DNA of 64,000 nucleotides, from positions 2,355,501 to 2,419,500 of the forward strand of contig NZ_CP141059.1 in the NCBI RefSeq assembly GCF_034661235.1, given 5' to 3'. The position numbers and the translations under genes are program-made. Under the pieces are notes generated by a model that worked only from the letters and a program-made list of their open reading frames with translations, made no database searches and was not told the origin of the DNA. The stretch comes from Nocardioides bizhenqiangii. GTDB taxonomy: Bacteria; Actinomycetota; Actinomycetes; Propionibacteriales; Nocardioidaceae. Below, piece by piece: positions 56,045 through 64,000 of this stretch. Numbering within the stretch: position 1 is the stretch's first letter; each line of letters begins with the position of its first letter.

Positions 56045-58057
56045 ATGGCCGACAAAAACCTCCGAAAGGCCAGTGACCAGGACCTTGCGGCGCCCGGGCC
56101 CGACCGGATCCGCAACGTCGTGCTGGTCGGGCCCACCCAGTCAGGCAAGACCGCCCTGATCGAGGCACTCGCGAAGGTGTCCCTCGGTCAGCACCGGTCC
56201 GTCTCCCTCTCCGTCGCACCCGTGGTGCTCGAGGGCACCAAGGTCAACCTCATCGACACCCCCGGCTACGCCGACTTCGTCGGCGAGGTGCGCGCGGGTC
56301 TCCGCGCCGCGGACTGCGCGCTGTTCGTCATCGCCGCCAACGAGGGCATCGACGACGGCACGCGCGAGCTGTGGCGCGAGTGTGCCGCTGTGGGCATGCC
56401 CCGTGCCGTTGTCGTCACGAAGCTCGACCACGCGCGCGCCGACCACGACGGCGTCGTCCGCGCCGCCCAGGCCGCCTTCGGCGAGAAGGTGCTGCCCGTC
56501 CACGTCCTCCGCGACGGCGCCGTCGAGAGCCTGATCGGCTCCGAGACCGACGACCCCCGCCGCGGCGAGCTGATCGAGGCGATCATCGAGGAGTCCGAGG
56601 ACGAGACGCTGATGGACCGCTACCTCGGCGGGGAGCAGATCGACGAGAAGCTGCTGATCGAGGACCTCGAGACGGCGATCGCCCGCGCCGGCTTCTTCCC
56701 CGTGGTGCCGGTGTGCGCGCAGTCCGGCACCGGCCTCACCGAGCTGCTCGACCTCTGCGTGCGCGCGTTCCCTTCACCTCCGGAGCACGCCCCGCCGGAG
56801 GTCTTCACACCGGAAGGTCGGTCGGCGGCGGCGGTCACCTGTGACCCGGCCGGACCTCTGGTCGCCGAGGTGGTGAAGACGACGAGCGACCCCTACCTCG
56901 GCCGGGTGAGCCTGGTCCGCGTCTTCTCCGGCACGCTCAACCCGGACGCCTCGGTCCACGTGTCCGGACACTTCGCGAGCTTCGGCACCGAGGGCCACGA
57001 GGACCACGACGAGGACGAGCGGATCGGCGCCCTGGCGTTCCCCTCGGGCAGCCAGCAGGTGCTCGCACCGACGGTGCTCGCCGGCGACATCGCGATCGTC
57101 GGGCGGCTGTCCCGGGCCGAGACCGGAGACACCCTGTCCTCCCCGGACCAGCCGCGGGTGCTCCGCCCCTGGTCACTGCCCGACCCGCTGCTCCCGATCG
57201 CGATCGAGGCCGCGACCCGGTCCGACGAGGACAAGCTGTCCGCGGCCCTCTCCCGCCTCGCGGCGGAGGATCCCAGCCTCCGGGTCCACAACAACGCCGA
57301 GACCGGGCAGCTCGTGATCTGGGTGATGGGCGAGGCGCACGCCGAGGTCGCCCTCGAGCGGCTGCGGGAGCGCTACGGCGTCACGGTCGAGCAGCGTGAG
57401 CTCGTGATCCCCCTCCGCGAGTGCTTCACCGGGCCCGCGAAGGGCCACGGCCGGCACGTCAAGCAGTCCGGCGGCCACGGCCAGTACGCCGTCTGCGACA
57501 TCGAGGTGGAGCCGCTGCCCGAGGGCTCCGGCTTCGAGTTCGTCGACAAGGTGGTGGGCGGCTCCGTGCCGCGGCAGTTCATCCCCTCGGTCGAGAAGGG
57601 CGTGCGGGCGCAGATGCAGCGCGGCGTCCGGCTCGGCTATCCGGTGGTCGACCTCCGGGTCACCCTCACCGACGGCAAGGCGCACAGCGTCGACTCCTCC
57701 GACATGGCGTTCCAGACCGCGGGCGGGCTCGCGCTGCGCGACGCCGCCGAGCAGGCCGGCATCGCCCTCCTGGAGCCGTACGACGAGGTCTCGGTGATGG
57801 TCGCCGACGACCTGGTCGGCGGTGTGATGAGCGACCTGTCCGCCCGACGGGGGCGGCTGCTCGGCACCGACCAGGTCGGCGACCGGGCGCTGGTCAAGGC
57901 GCACGTCCCCCAGCGGGAGCTGGTCCGCTACGCCATCGACCTGCGCGCCTCGTCGCACGGCGCCGGCACGTTCAGCAGGAAGTTCGCGCACTACGAGCCG
58001 ATGCCCGAGGAGCTGACGGCCAAGGTCACCGCCCGGGAACACCCGTCAGCGCACTGA
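56045..58057 (+). CDS. EF-G-like translational GTPase (FusA2-type paralogue)
   Basis: 670 residues. Domain layout of EF-G (G domain, II, III, IV, V) but with an altered P-loop GPTQSGKT in place of the AHVDAGKT form; G3 IDTPGYADFVG and G4 VVTKLDHARAD remain. The switch I effector region is not recognisable: the sequence passes from the P-loop through LGQHRSVSLSVAPVV to G3. Domain IV includes the loop HGRHVKQSGGHGQYA. Similar to mycobacterial EF-G2 (FusA2), whose function is uncertain. ATG at 56045 has no strong ribosome site. Its last 12 bases overlap the FMN reductase gene. Confidence 0.88.
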   Translation: MADKNLRKASDQDLAAPGPDRIRNVVLVGPTQSGKTALIEALAKVSLGQHRSVSLSVAPVVLEGTKVNLIDTPGYADFVGEVRAGLRAADCALFVIAANEGIDDGTRELWRECAAVGMPRAVVVTKLDHARADHDGVVRAAQAAFGEKVLPVHVLRDGAVESLIGSETDDPRRGELIEAIIEESEDETLMDRYLGGEQIDEKLLIEDLETAIARAGFFPVVPVCAQSGTGLTELLDLCVRAFPSPPEHAPPEVFTPEGRSAAAVTCDPAGPLVAEVVKTTSDPYLGRVSLVRVFSGTLNPDASVHVSGHFASFGTEGHEDHDEDERIGALAFPSGSQQVLAPTVLAGDIAIVGRLSRAETGDTLSSPDQPRVLRPWSLPDPLLPIAIEAATRSDEDKLSAALSRLAAEDPSLRVHNNAETGQLVIWVMGEAHAEVALERLRERYGVTVEQRELVIPLRECFTGPAKGHGRHVKQSGGHGQYAVCDIEVEPLPEGSGFEFVDKVVGGSVPRQFIPSVEKGVRAQMQRGVRLGYPVVDLRVTLTDGKAHSVDSSDMAFQTAGGLALRDAAEQAGIALLEPYDEVSVMVADDLVGGVMSDLSARRGRLLGTDQVGDRALVKAHVPQRELVRYAIDLRASSHGAGTFSRKFAHYEPMPEELTAKVTAREHPSAH

Positions 58058-58690
58058 GTCGCCGCCCGCCTCGCGCAGTAGCTGCTCGAACGGCGTGACC
58101 GTCGCCCGCCGAGCAGGGCGGGGCGCCGGGTCGACGTCCGCCGTCGACGTGCTGCCTCCGCCCGCGACGAGCGCTGCGAGCTCCCCGGCCGCACGCTCGA
58201 CCCGCTTCTCGAGCGCGCCGTCGGTGCCGCCGAAGTCCTCCGTCGCGGCGAAGACACCGGTGGGGACGACGACGGCATGGAGGTAGGAGAACAACGGGCG
58301 GAGCGCGTGCTCGAGCACCAGCGAGTGCCGGGCCGTGCCCGCGGTCGCGGCCACGAGGACCGGCTTGCCGTCGAGCGCGTCCTGGTCCAGGACGTCGAAG
58401 AACGTCTTGAACAACCCCGAGTACGACGCCGCGAACACCGGAGTGACGACCACGAGGCCGTCGGCGCGGTGGACGTGGTCGATCGCGGTCGCCAGGTCGC
58501 CGCTCGGGAAGCCGGTCAGCAGGTGGTCCGCCAGCGCGTGCGCGAGCGGCCGGAGCTCGACGACCTCCACCTCGACATCGGCACCGCGTGCCTCGACCGA
58601 CCGCTCGACGGCGCCGCCGAGGAGGTCTGCCAGCAGCCGGGTCGACGACGGCACGCTCAGGCCCGCCGCGACGACGACGATCCGCTTCAT
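58046..58690 (-). CDS. NADPH-dependent FMN reductase (CE1759 family)
   Basis: 214 residues. Flavodoxin-like fold with AAGLSVPSSTRLLADLL (phosphate loop) and VVVTPVFAASYSGLFKTFFD. It likely supplies FMNH2 to the LLM monooxygenase encoded upstream, with which it overlaps by four bases (ATGA). The basic C-terminal tail is an extension. The 3' end overlaps the EF-G-like gene on the other strand by 12 bases. Confidence 0.87.
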   Translation of the reverse strand: MKRIVVVAAGLSVPSSTRLLADLLGGAVERSVEARGADVEVEVVELRPLAHALADHLLTGFPSGDLATAIDHVHRADGLVVVTPVFAASYSGLFKTFFDVLDQDALDGKPVLVAATAGTARHSLVLEHALRPLFSYLHAVVVPTGVFAATEDFGGTDGALEKRVERAAGELAALVAGGGSTSTADVDPAPRPARRATVTPFEQLLREAGGDSVR

Positions 58691-59769
58691 GCGGGCACCT
58701 CCGCCTTCTGGGCGATGAGCGAGGCGTGGGTCGGCGCCTCCGGGATGTGCTCCGGGCGACCCTCGGCGAAGCCCTTGCGCAGGTCGGGCAGGATCTCGCC
58801 GAGCAGGTCGAGCTGCTCCAGGACGGTCTTGAGCGGCAGGCCGGCGTGGTCGACGAGGAACAGCTGGCGCTGGTAGTGGCCGGCGTACTCCTTGAAGGTC
58901 AGCGTGCGCTCGAGCACCTGCTGCGGTGACCCGACGGTCAGCGGCGTCTCCTCCATGAAGTCCTCGAGCGACGGGCCGTGGCCGTAGACCGGGGCGTTGT
59001 CGAAGTAGGGCCGGAACTCGTTGATCGCGTCCTGGCTGTTCTTGCGCATGAAGATCTGACCACCGAGGCCGACGATCGCGGTGTCCGCCGGACCGTGTTC
59101 GTAGTGCTCGAAGCGCTCCCGGTAGAGCGAGACCAGCTGGGCGGTGTGCGACGGCGGCCAGAAGATGTGGTTGTGGAAGAAGCCGTCGCCGTAGTAGGCG
59201 GCCTGCTCCGCGATCTCGGGGCTGCGGATGGATCCGTGCCAGACGAACGGCGGCGTGCCGTCGAGCGGCCTCGGGGTCGACGTGAAGCCGTGCAGCGGGG
59301 TCCGGAACCGACCCTCCCAGTCGACGACGTCCTCGCGCCAGAGCCGGTGCAGCAGCGCGTAGTTCTCGATCGCGAGGTTGATGCCCTGCCGGATGTCCTT
59401 GCCGAACCAGGGGTAGACCGGACCGGTGTTGCCGCGCCCCATCATCAGGTCGACGCGACCGTCGGTGAGGTGCTGGAGCTTGGCGTAGTCCTCCGCGATG
59501 AGCACCGGGTCGTCGGTCGTGATCAGCGTGGTCGCGGTCGAGAGGATGATCCTCTCGGTCTGGGCCCCGATGTAGGCCAACGTCGTCGTGGGAGCAGACG
59601 CGATGAACGGCGGGTTGTGGTGCTCGCCGGTGGCGAAGACGTCAAGCCCGACCTCCTCGGCCTTCTTCGCGATCGCCACGGTCGCCTTGATCCGTTCGTT
59701 CTCCGTCGGCGTCCGCCCCGTGGTGGGGTCGGTCGTGACATCGCCGACGGTGAAGATGCCGATCTGCAT
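58687..59769 (-). CDS. LLM class flavin-dependent monooxygenase (CE1758 family)
   Basis: 360 residues, bacterial-luciferase-like TIM barrel: VGLDVFATGEHHNPPF, TTLITTDDPVLIAEDYAKLQ, RVDLMMGRGN. It probably uses reduced flavin from the coupled FMN reductase; the substrate is unknown. The ATG at 59769 (MQIGIFTVGDV) is preferred because GAGGAG lies 9 bases upstream; an ATG at 59799 is possible. A TTG-N6-CAA palindrome overlaps the region around 59799. Confidence 0.88.
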   Translation of the reverse strand: MQIGIFTVGDVTTDPTTGRTPTENERIKATVAIAKKAEEVGLDVFATGEHHNPPFIASAPTTTLAYIGAQTERIILSTATTLITTDDPVLIAEDYAKLQHLTDGRVDLMMGRGNTGPVYPWFGKDIRQGINLAIENYALLHRLWREDVVDWEGRFRTPLHGFTSTPRPLDGTPPFVWHGSIRSPEIAEQAAYYGDGFFHNHIFWPPSHTAQLVSLYRERFEHYEHGPADTAIVGLGGQIFMRKNSQDAINEFRPYFDNAPVYGHGPSLEDFMEETPLTVGSPQQVLERTLTFKEYAGHYQRQLFLVDHAGLPLKTVLEQLDLLGEILPDLRKGFAEGRPEHIPEAPTHASLIAQKAEVPA

Positions 59770-59792
59770 GGGTCCACTCTCCTCGGTCCTGG

Positions 59793-59804
59793 TTGACATG
59801 GCAA
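59793..59804. promoter_or_regulatory. TTG-N6-CAA palindrome, possible MarR-type operator
   Basis: Plus-strand TTGACATGGCAA within GTTGACATGGCAAC, a near-perfect inverted repeat 24-37 bases upstream of the LLM start. No MarR gene is adjacent. Confidence 0.35.
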
Positions 59805-59834
59805 CTACTCGTCCCAACCCAGGGCCGCCCAGCG

Positions 59835-60557
59835 CTATTCCCTGGCGAGCACGAGGAGCGCGCGGTCGTCGTCACCCCGGTCGACCTGCTCCATGATCCG
59901 GGCCGGCACGGCGCGCATGCCCTCGTCGCCGACGGCCTCGCGCGCTGCCGCCCGGAGCCAGTCGATACCGGCGTCGATGTCGGAGGTCGGGCGCTCGACG
60001 ACCCCGTCGGTGTAGAAGAGCAGCGCCTCGCCCGGCGCGAGCACGCCTTCGCTCACCGGGAACTCCGGCTCGTCCACGACGCCGAGTGCGGTCCCCCGGG
60101 CGTTGTCGACCACCCACTCCTCGGCGTCGGCCCGCCAGTGGAGGACCGGCGGATGGCCCGCGCTGCGGATCGCGTAGCGCCCGGTGCCGAGGTCGACGAC
60201 CACCTGGACCGCGGTCGCGATGCTCTCGTCGGACGGTTGCCGCAGGAGAAAGGCGTTGGCGGCGTCCAACAGCTCTTCGCCGGGAACGGCCACCAGGAGG
60301 CCGCGGAGGGCACCGGCGAACTGGACGGCACCAGGGAGAGCGGTGGCGCCCTTGCCGCACACGTCGACGAGCACCATCGCCAGACCGGCGGCCGCGTCCT
60401 CAGTCTCCACGAGGTCGGAGACGAAGAAGTCGCCGCCGTACTCGAAACCCTGCGCGGACAACATCGCCGAAGCCCAGAACCAGTCCTCCGGCAGGTCAGG
60501 CACCCGGCACTGCTCCTGGAGCAGGTCGCGCAACCCGCTCAGGAAGGCCTCGTCCAC
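59835..60557 (-). CDS. PP2C/SpoIIE-type protein phosphatase
   Basis: 240 residues. RsbU-like PPM phosphatase with metal-site segments LSAQGFEYGGDFFV, LVDVCGKGATAL and LLFYTDGVVERP and the final DDRALLVL. No PAS/GAF or HAMP sensor is present. Such enzymes usually reverse phosphorylation of anti-anti-sigma factors. GTG at 60557 is 6 bases after TAGGGT, whose TAG is the stop codon of the AAA+ gene upstream. Confidence 0.87.
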   Translation of the reverse strand: MDEAFLSGLRDLLQEQCRVPDLPEDWFWASAMLSAQGFEYGGDFFVSDLVETEDAAAGLAMVLVDVCGKGATALPGAVQFAGALRGLLVAVPGEELLDAANAFLLRQPSDESIATAVQVVVDLGTGRYAIRSAGHPPVLHWRADAEEWVVDNARGTALGVVDEPEFPVSEGVLAPGEALLFYTDGVVERPTSDIDAGIDWLRAAAREAVGDEGMRAVPARIMEQVDRGDDDRALLVLARE

Positions 60558-60563
60558 CTGTGC

Positions 60564-60569
60564 ACCCTA
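60564..60569 (-). promoter_or_regulatory. Leaderless -10 of PP2C gene overlapping the upstream stop codon
   Basis: TAGGGT (60569-60564), then GCACAG, then GTG at 60557. The first three bases are the TAG stop of the AAA+ ATPase gene. Confidence 0.45.
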
Positions 60570-62033
60570 GTCAACAGCTGGTGTCTCGTTGCGGAAGCCC
60601 AGCACCGCGCGCGTCATCTGGTTGCGGGTGTCGAGCAGGTCGTCCAGCGCTGAATCGAGGTCGTCGGCGGTCGCCCGCAGCGGTACGCCCTCGGCCTGCT
60701 GGTCGCGGTCCGACGCGACGACGGCTGCCCGCCGGAGCAGCTCCTTGAGGAACGACGCGGTCACGCCGTCGGTTCGGTCGAGGACCGTTTCGAGGCGTCC
60801 GAGGTCGATCTCGAGCGACCCGCGGTACAGCTCGATGAGCCGGCGGCGCGAGTCGCGGTCGGGCACGTCGATGTGCACGGCCTGGTCGACGCGGCCGGGT
60901 CGTGCCGCAAGCGCGGGCTCGAGCAGGTCAGCGCGGTTGGTCGTCAGCAGGAAGACGACATCGGAGTCGTCGTCGAGCCCGTCCATCTCGTTGAGGAGCG
61001 TGAAGAGGAGTGGTGTCTCGCCGCCGTGGTGACTGCGCTCCTCTGCGATCAGGTCGACGTCCTCGACCACGATCATCGAGGGCTGGAGTGACCGGGCGAC
61101 CGAGCAGGCTTCCCGGATCCCGTGCAGGGTCTCGCCCGTCAGCTCGACGACCGTGGTGCCGACGAGCTCGCTGATGAGGTACCGCACCGAATGCGTCTTG
61201 CCCACGCCCGGGGGGCCGTAGAGGAGGAGGCCGCGCTTGAGGTGCTGCCCCGCGGCGCGGAGCCGAGCGCTGTTGCGGGCAACACCGACGACCTGGCGAC
61301 GCAGGTCCTCGAACGTGGTGTCCGGAAGGATCAGCTCGTCAGCCGCCATGGTGGGGCGCTCGCGGATGCGCAGCAACGAGCCGCGCTCGCCGAACATGCT
61401 GCGGCCGAAGGACACCACCTGCCCGCGGTAGACGTTCAGCTCGAGAGCAAGCTCGCGCAGCCGCCGTGCGAGTTGCTCCGCCGCCGCCGGGCGTGTCGAG
61501 ATGATCTCGACGCTGACCGCCATCGATCCGCTCTCGGGATCGGGAGCGCAGAAGAGGAGCGCGGTCCGATCGTCGCCGTCGGTCACCAGGACCACCGCGA
61601 CCCGAAGGCACTCGCGGGTCTCACCGCGAGGTCCGCTGGGGAGACTCGTCCTCGTCACGTTCCCGGGCCGCGGACCGTGCATGGAGTAGCGAGGATCCTC
61701 GCCGAGGAGGTCGGCGATGCCGAACGGGCCATGGTGACGATGGCCGGCCACACCGATGACCTGGGCCCCGTCGCCATGCTCGGACAGCACCACGTCGAGG
61801 GCGCCCTGCACGTTGACGTGCTCGTAGGCGGGCCACTGCTCAGCCACGACAGGAAGGTCGTGGGTCTCCACCCCGAGGTGCGCGCTGATCAGCGACCGGA
61901 AGGTCGGCTGGTCGACAGCCCGAGCCTTCGAGACGAACCGACGCACCACGAAGCGTCCGTACCGGCGGAGATCGGCGAGCTGGGGCGCGTGGTCGTCGGA
62001 AGGCAGAGCAGCGGAGACCTCGAAGACCGGCAT
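60567..62033 (-). CDS. AAA+ ATPase with variable N-terminal domain
   Basis: 488 residues. The C-terminal half is a classic AAA module: Walker A LLYGPPGVGKTHSVRYL, Walker B SMIVVEDVDLIAEER, sensor FLLTTNRADLL and ARPGRVDQAVHIDVPDRDSR arginine-finger region. The N-terminal ~225 residues (VFEVSAALPSDDHAPQL) belong to no family I recognise. It is not Mpa or FtsH (no coiled coil or protease domain). Starts at ATG 62033, 6 bases after TACTCT. It precedes the PP2C phosphatase gene. Confidence 0.85.
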   Translation of the reverse strand: MPVFEVSAALPSDDHAPQLADLRRYGRFVVRRFVSKARAVDQPTFRSLISAHLGVETHDLPVVAEQWPAYEHVNVQGALDVVLSEHGDGAQVIGVAGHRHHGPFGIADLLGEDPRYSMHGPRPGNVTRTSLPSGPRGETRECLRVAVVLVTDGDDRTALLFCAPDPESGSMAVSVEIISTRPAAAEQLARRLRELALELNVYRGQVVSFGRSMFGERGSLLRIRERPTMAADELILPDTTFEDLRRQVVGVARNSARLRAAGQHLKRGLLLYGPPGVGKTHSVRYLISELVGTTVVELTGETLHGIREACSVARSLQPSMIVVEDVDLIAEERSHHGGETPLLFTLLNEMDGLDDDSDVVFLLTTNRADLLEPALAARPGRVDQAVHIDVPDRDSRRRLIELYRGSLEIDLGRLETVLDRTDGVTASFLKELLRRAAVVASDRDQQAEGVPLRATADDLDSALDDLLDTRNQMTRAVLGFRNETPAVD

Positions 62034-62039
62034 CCGGGG

Positions 62040-62045
62040 AGAGTA
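62040..62045 (-). promoter_or_regulatory. Leaderless -10 of AAA+ ATPase gene
   Basis: TACTCT, then CCCCGG, then ATG at 62033. Confidence 0.45.
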
Positions 62046-62133
62046 GCGGCACGGTGTCGAACCGACCGACCGGATTTCCCCGCAGCGGGTCCCGACACGG
62101 CTCCGGGATCCTGCACTGGTGCACACTTTCCTC

Positions 62134-63117
62134 ATGACCGATGAGATCGTCGCGCCCCCGGTCGCCGCGGAGTCGAAGACCGACGTCCTCGGGCACCCGT
62201 GGCAGGCCGAGACGATCACCCTGCCTCCCGACGCCGAGGGCGAGGTGGTCGCGACCCTGGTCAGCCGCCGGGCGGAGGCGCCCACCGAGCGGGCGGTGCT
62301 GCACGTGCACGGGTTCGCGGACTACTTCTTCCAGACCGAGTACGGCGAGTGGTGGCTCGAGCGCGAGCACGACATGTACGCCCTGGACCTGCGCAAGTAC
62401 GGCCGCTCGATCCGGGAGCACCAGACACCGACCTACGTGGCCGACCTGGAGGAGTACTTCGCCGAGCTCGACCGCGCGTGGCAGCGGATCACCGAGCGCG
62501 ACGGTCACACGAAGGTCGTGCTGTCGGGCCACTCGACCGGCGGGCTGGTGGTCGCGCTCTGGGCCGACGCGCGCCAGCCGGAGGAGCTCGCGGGGATCGT
62601 GCTCAACTCACCCTGGCTCGACCTCCAGGGCAAGGCATGGATGCGGACGCCGCCGGCCAACGCGGTCCTCGACCGGGTCGGCCGACTGCAGCCGATGCGG
62701 GTCTTCCCGCGCGTGGTCAGCGGCGTCTACGGCATGAGCCTGCACCGCGACCACGCGGGCGAGTGGGACTTCGACCTCACGTGGAAGCCGCTCGAGTCGT
62801 TCCCCGTCCGGTTCGGGTGGCTCCGGGCGATCCGCGCCGGCCACGCCAGGGTGCAGGCCGGCCTCGACATCCGGCGGCCGGTGCTGGTCCTCTCCTCGGA
62901 CCGCACCACGTTCACCGCGGTGCTCGACGAGCGCGCCCACACCACCGACATCGTCCTCGACGTCACCCAGATCCGTCGTTGGGCCGGTTCTCTCGGCAGC
63001 AACGTCACCTCGATCGCCATCCCGGGCGCCGTCCACGACGTCGTGCTGTCGCGCCCGGAGGCCCGGGAGCGCGCGTACGCCGAGATCCAACGCTGGCTGA
63101 GCACCTACGTCGTCTAG
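62134..63117 (+). CDS. Alpha/beta hydrolase (monoacylglycerol-lipase-like)
   Basis: 327 residues. Serine hydrolase with nucleophile elbow VVLSGHSTGGLVVAL, oxyanion region VLHVHGFADYFFQTEY and late catalytic His in AIPGAVHDVVLS. Resembles lysophospholipase/S33 hydrolases; substrate unknown. ATG at 62134 is used; a GTG five codons earlier is possible. It diverges from the AAA+ gene and is followed after 27 bases by a small membrane-protein gene. Confidence 0.88.
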   Translation: MTDEIVAPPVAAESKTDVLGHPWQAETITLPPDAEGEVVATLVSRRAEAPTERAVLHVHGFADYFFQTEYGEWWLEREHDMYALDLRKYGRSIREHQTPTYVADLEEYFAELDRAWQRITERDGHTKVVLSGHSTGGLVVALWADARQPEELAGIVLNSPWLDLQGKAWMRTPPANAVLDRVGRLQPMRVFPRVVSGVYGMSLHRDHAGEWDFDLTWKPLESFPVRFGWLRAIRAGHARVQAGLDIRRPVLVLSSDRTTFTAVLDERAHTTDIVLDVTQIRRWAGSLGSNVTSIAIPGAVHDVVLSRPEARERAYAEIQRWLSTYVV

Positions 63118-63136
63118 TCGACTGAGTCGTCTAGTC
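63109..63136 (+). repeat. 11-bp direct repeat GTCGTCTAGTC
   Basis: Two copies at 63109-63119 and 63126-63136, flanking the hydrolase stop; the second supplies the -10 of the next gene. Confidence 0.7.
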
Positions 63137-63137
63137 T
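63132..63137 (+). promoter_or_regulatory. Leaderless -10 of small membrane-protein gene
   Basis: TAGTCT, 7 bases, ATG at 63145. Confidence 0.45.
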
Positions 63138-63144
63138 CGCCGCC

Positions 63145-63516
63145 ATGGACCCTGTGCTCGGCCTCTCCCTCGGCCGCATCGTCATCGGCATCGGCTCGAT
63201 CGCCTCGCCCTCGCTCACCGCGAGGATGTTCGGCCTGTCGCCCGCCGACAACCCGCAGATGAGCTATTTCACCCGGATGTTCGGCGTCCGGGAGATCGCG
63301 CTCGGCAGCCTCACCCTGCTGGCCAAGGGCGACGCGCGGCGGACCATGGTGCTCGCGGGCATGGCCGTCGACGGCGCCGACGCCGCGACGGGTGTGATGG
63401 CAATCGCCAAGAAGGAGGTCCCGCTGCCGACGGGCGGCATGTTGATCGCCGTCGCGCTCGGCGCGGTCGGCTCCGGTGCCGCTGCGCTGGCGCAGGCGGG
63501 TCAGTCGCAGACGTAG
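63145..63516 (+). CDS. Small membrane protein, unknown function
   Basis: 123 residues with three to four hydrophobic segments (LGRIVIGIGSIASPSL, VREIALGSLTLLAKG, MVLAGMAVDGADAATGVM, LIAVALGAVGSGAAALA). Resembles DUF4267-like membrane proteins, without certainty. Starts at ATG 63145, 7 bases after TAGTCT. Its last 16 bases overlap the convergent DUF4190 gene. Confidence 0.75.
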   Translation: MDPVLGLSLGRIVIGIGSIASPSLTARMFGLSPADNPQMSYFTRMFGVREIALGSLTLLAKGDARRTMVLAGMAVDGADAATGVMAIAKKEVPLPTGGMLIAVALGAVGSGAAALAQAGQSQT

Positions 63517-63944
63517 GTGCCGTTGTTGTCGTAGTAGCAGTCGGTGGTGGTGTCGGCCCAGATGCCGAGGCTGACGAACAGGATCGTCCCGATCACAGCG
63601 AGGCCGAACGACGCCCAGCCGACGATGATGCCGGCGAGCGCCATGCCGTCGCCGGCCTGGTCCTGCTCGCGGATCTGCTTGCGCGCGACGTGGCCCATGA
63701 TGGCGCCGGCGACGCCGGGGAACCCGCAGCAGAACGCGATGCTGACGATGCTGACGACCAGCGACGCGATCGCCAACCCGTTGGTCTGCTTCGGGACCGG
63801 GTAGCCGCCGTACGGCGACGGCGGCGCGCCGTACGGCTGGTACGGCGACACCGGCTGCTGCTGGTGCCCGTAGGGGTTCGGGGGCGGAGGCGGCGGTGGC
63901 GGAGTCGGCTCGGCGGGCTCCTCGCCCCACGGCGGCGTGCTCAT
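63501..63944 (-). CDS. DUF4190-type membrane protein with proline-rich N-terminus
   Basis: 147 residues. N-terminal proline/glutamine/tyrosine-rich cytoplasmic stretch (TPPPPPPPPNPYGHQQQP), then two membrane helices (LAIASLVVSIVSIAFCCGF; MALAGIIVGWASFGLAVIG) flanking the conserved GAIMGHVARKQIREQ motif of DUF4190, and a short tail with two Cys. Function unknown. The AGGGAG ribosome site is close to ATG at 63944. The remaining 56 bases of the window show no gene I can support. Confidence 0.85.
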   Translation of the reverse strand: MSTPPWGEEPAEPTPPPPPPPPNPYGHQQQPVSPYQPYGAPPSPYGGYPVPKQTNGLAIASLVVSIVSIAFCCGFPGVAGAIMGHVARKQIREQDQAGDGMALAGIIVGWASFGLAVIGTILFVSLGIWADTTTDCYYDNNGTYVCD

Positions 63945-64000
63945 CGGCTCCCTGTCATGGCGCGCATTGTGTCAGGTCGAGGAGGTGGTCAGGTGAGGAG

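Noticed and set aside
63945..64000. End of another gene at the right edge
   Set aside because: Too short to judge; a stop-like TGA is present but no coding evidence can be seen.

Overview
The window is high-GC, densely coded chromosomal DNA from an actinobacterium. It carries a full Pup-proteasome system (pup, prcB, prcA, pafA, dop, mpa/ARC), mycothiol ligase mshC, F420/LLM-type oxidoreductases and many genes with leaderless-style starts. Gene content and short intergenic hairpin repeats look most like Nocardioides or a close relative in the Propionibacteriales. That assignment is an inference: no 16S gene or other taxonomic marker is present.

Layout. 1-8213: Pup-proteasome locus on the minus strand (dop, pup, prcB, prcA, pafA, a lipoprotein FKBP isomerase, and the start of pafB), interrupted by a plus-strand FAD-Rieske oxidoreductase. 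8317-14213: an inserted block with a DUF1206 membrane protein, a large SARP/AfsR-type regulator coupled to a PIG-L deacetylase, and a divergent methyltransferase; it separates dop from the proteasomal ATPase gene mpa (14266-16017). 16096-24367: glutamine amidotransferase, tRNA m1A58 methyltransferase, M50/CBS protease, RecB-like nuclease, HAD phosphatase and cobalamin-dependent methionine synthase metH, which is preceded by a candidate S-adenosylhomocysteine riboswitch. 24712-36528: PAC2 protein, LuxR regulator, membrane protein, SRPBCC protein, the conserved mshC - PI3/4-kinase-like - DUF3090 - histidine phosphatase group, corA, uppP, aldo/keto reductase, DUF5703, M20 peptidase and GNAT. From memory of the Mycobacterium tuberculosis map, much of 1-36000 follows the Rv2096-Rv2141 order.

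36575-36660 is a tRNA-Leu(GAG). 36793-42632 is more variable: HesB-like protein, M23 peptidase, a divergent tryptophan-2,3-dioxygenase-family protein coupled to an HNH nuclease, a LysR-effector-like protein, an RTX protein, and a Ser/Thr kinase coupled to a sigma factor. 42645-47452: nucleosidase, guaB1, galK, and an ECF sigma / putative anti-sigma / carboxymuconolactone decarboxylase operon. 47532-55542: a P-loop kinase-LLM oxidoreductase fusion, an acyl-CoA dehydrogenase pair under a palindromic operator, peptide deformylase, a SpoU methyltransferase, siroheme synthase and a PEBP protein. 55559-63944: a small anchored protein, an EF-G-like GTPase, an FMN reductase/LLM monooxygenase pair, an AAA+ ATPase with a PP2C-type phosphatase, an alpha/beta hydrolase and small membrane proteins.

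No insertion sequence, prophage, CRISPR array, rRNA or origin was seen. The most notable signals are the riboswitch before metH with an overlapping ribosome-site hairpin, a very regular leaderless promoter pattern (TAnnnT 6-8 bases before start codons, including a 30-bp back-to-back pair), the TDO-like/HNH pair, the kinase-sigma-RTX group, and the palindrome over the acyl-CoA dehydrogenase promoter.
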